Source of the DNA: Nocardioides sp. AX2bis
GTDB taxonomy: Bacteria > Actinomycetota > Actinomycetes > Propionibacteriales > Nocardioidaceae
Assembly: GCF_902506435.1 (NCBI RefSeq)
Contig: NZ_LR733215.1
Span: 1,397,707 to 1,457,195 of the forward strand
Length of the DNA: 59,489 bases
Direction: 5' to 3'
Positions 58,256 through 59,489 of this stretch are shown here, one piece after another; position 1 is the first letter of the stretch; each line of letters starts with the position of its first letter. Position numbers and translations under genes: made by a program. The notes under the pieces were generated by a model that worked only from the letters and a program-made list of their open reading frames with translations, did no database searches and was not told where the DNA came from.

Positions 58256-58337
58256 GCAGCCACCCTAGGGCGGACCACCCCGGACCGTCCCGGGCCCGGC
58301 CCCGCGGAGGCGGCGGATCGCGCCCCACGCGCTAGGA

Positions 58338-58364
58338 TTGGCACTCACGAACAGGGAGTGCCAG
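58338..58364. promoter_or_regulatory. CIRCE operator of hrcA
   Basis: TTGGCACTC-N9-GAGTGCCAG, the HrcA-binding inverted repeat with 8 of 9 arm positions paired. It begins at the last base of the -10 TAGGAT (58333-58338), so HrcA would cover the transcript start. Confidence 0.9.
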
Positions 58365-58382
58365 ACGCGGGAGGAGGACCGG

Positions 58383-59450
58383 ATGCAGGAGGAACGCAGG
58401 CTCGCCGTGCTGCGCGCCATCGTCGAGGACTACGTGTCCACCGAGGAGCCCGTCGGGTCCAAGGCGCTCGTGGAGCGGCACCGCCTCGGTGTCTCCCCGG
58501 CCACCGTCCGCAACGACATGGCCGTGCTGGAGGACGAGGGCTACATCGCGCAGCCCCACACCAGCGCCGGCCGGGTGCCGACCGACAAGGGCTACCGGCT
58601 CTTCGTCGACCGGCTCACCACCGTCAAGCCGATGACCGCGGCCGAGAAGCGGGCGATCGCGACGTTCCTCGACGGCGCCGTCGACCTCGACGACGTCGTG
58701 GGCCGCTCGGTGCGGCTGCTCTCCCAGCTGACCCGCCAGGTCGCCGTCGTGCAGTACCCCGTGCTGTCGCGCTCCACCGTGCGCCACGTCGAGCTGGTCG
58801 CGCTCGCGCCGACCCGGCTGCTGGTCGTGCTGATCCTGTCCACCGGCCGGGTCGAGCAGCGGGTGGTCGAGGTCGCCGAGCCGATGGGCGACGAGGACCT
58901 CGCCGACCTGCGCCGCCTGGTGAACCGGGCCGCGGTCGGTGAGCTGATCGCGTCCGCCGCCGAGGCGCTGCGCGACCTCGCAGGGCCCCCGCCGGGCCCG
59001 GCCGAGGACCCCGCGGTCGCCGGTCCCGAGGACGCCACCCGGGCCACCAGTGCCGCGAGCAGCCCGGTCGTCGAGGCGCTGCTCGAGGCGATGAGCGACC
59101 ACCGCTCCGACGAGCGGGTCGCGGTCGGTGGCGCGGCCAACCTGGCCCGTCACGTCGACAGCCCCGACTCGGCGGTCCGGCCGCTGCTGGAGGCGCTGGA
59201 GGAGCACGTCGTGCTGCTCAAGCTGCTCGGCGAGGCCGGCGCCGACGGCGCGGTCACCGTGCGGATCGGGCGCGAGGGCCCGTACGAGCAGCTGGCCTCG
59301 ACCAGCGTCGTGGCCACCGGCTACGGCCCGCGCGACGACGTCCTGGCGACCCTCGGCGTCGTCGGCCCGACCCGGATGGACTACCCCGGCACGATGGCCG
59401 CGGTCCGCGCCGTGGCCCGCTACGTCACCCGCATCCTCGACGAGGCCTGA
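58383..59450 (+). CDS. hrcA: heat-inducible transcription repressor HrcA
   Basis: 355-aa repressor of chaperone genes. The N-terminal winged helix holds [23 protein letters not shown] and [21 protein letters not shown], then the diagnostic [20 protein letters not shown]. The GAF-like core and C-terminal [25 protein letters not shown] complete it. A Pro/Ala/Glu/Asp-rich insert near residues 200-225 lengthens the linker. GGAGGA lies shortly before the ATG. A CIRCE element at the promoter shows autoregulation; dnaJ is expected just beyond the window. Confidence 0.97.
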   Translation: MQEERRLAVLRAIVEDYVSTEEPVGSKALVERHRLGVSPATVRNDMAVLEDEGYIAQPHTSAGRVPTDKGYRLFVDRLTTVKPMTAAEKRAIATFLDGAVDLDDVVGRSVRLLSQLTRQVAVVQYPVLSRSTVRHVELVALAPTRLLVVLILSTGRVEQRVVEVAEPMGDEDLADLRRLVNRAAVGELIASAAEALRDLAGPPPGPAEDPAVAGPEDATRATSAASSPVVEALLEAMSDHRSDERVAVGGAANLARHVDSPDSAVRPLLEALEEHVVLLKLLGEAGADGAVTVRIGREGPYEQLASTSVVATGYGPRDDVLATLGVVGPTRMDYPGTMAAVRAVARYVTRILDEA

Positions 59451-59489
59451 CCGGCCCCGCCCCGGCGCGGCCCCCGGCCGCGCCCGTAC

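Overview
The window is very GC-rich, with strong G/C third-position bias and frequent GTG starts. It looks like the chromosome of an actinobacterium, most likely Nocardioides or a close relative in the Nocardioidaceae. The reasons are the order proA - nadD - rsfS - leuS - comEA - comEC - holA - rpsT - lepA - hemW - hrcA (the conserved actinobacterial backbone), an ergothioneine (egt) operon, a DUF222/HNH '13E12-type' gene, PHO boxes of the 11-nt direct-repeat kind, and many leaderless transcripts. The genus is inferred from style; no marker phylogeny was possible.

Layout. 0-9.2 kb: glycogen debranching (glgX), an enoyl-CoA hydratase, a Lys/Ala-rich membrane protein, etfBA, a 4-coumarate-CoA-ligase-like enzyme and a secreted lysyl-oxidase-like protein. 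9.3-13 kb: proA, two small membrane proteins, nadD-rsfS-histidine phosphatase (stop/start overlaps). 13-15.2 kb: a DUF222/HNH endonuclease with a leaderless promoter and a perfect LexA box, bracketed by oppositely oriented arrays of a 38-bp repeat, followed by tRNA-Ala(GGC). 15.5-25.2 kb: accessory block with an MMPL transporter, a Baeyer-Villiger-type monooxygenase, PhoX phosphatase and a divergent pair of two-gene operons (methyltransferase-SDR and methyltransferase-PhyH dioxygenase). 25.2-35.3 kb: leuS behind a leader-peptide attenuator, a PhoD phosphatase, degV, comEA-comEC, holA, rpsT. 35.5-39 kb: a phosphotransferase, a PPOX-SnoaL fusion and a second PhoD, framed by inverted ~57-bp repeats. 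39.2-51.3 kb: lepA, amidase-asnB, an APH(6)-like kinase, ppgK and egtA-egtB-egtC-egtD, plus a MOSC gene abutting egtA. 51.4-59.4 kb: a long-chain acyl-CoA synthetase, an intradiol-dioxygenase-like lipoprotein, hemW, DUF4870, DUF3097, an acidic protein, a metallo-hydrolase, and hrcA with its CIRCE operator.

How the parts fit. The phosphate theme is strong: PhoX and two PhoD phosphatases all carry Tat-type signals, and each has a candidate two-unit PHO box upstream (two good, one weaker), implying a PhoP regulon. etfBA, the hydratase and two acyl-CoA ligases point to beta-oxidation-type metabolism. Egt genes and polyphosphate glucokinase sit in one minus-strand run. Regulation is readable in several places: LexA box (HNH), leucine attenuator (leuS), CIRCE (hrcA), PHO boxes, and about 18 starts lying 6-8 nt downstream of a -10-like hexamer.

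The points most worth checking are: the LexA-controlled, repeat-bracketed DUF222/HNH locus; the head-to-head junction at about 50.75 kb where egtA and the MOSC gene both appear to have lost their 5' ends; the PHO-box phosphatase set; and the PPOX-SnoaL fusion.
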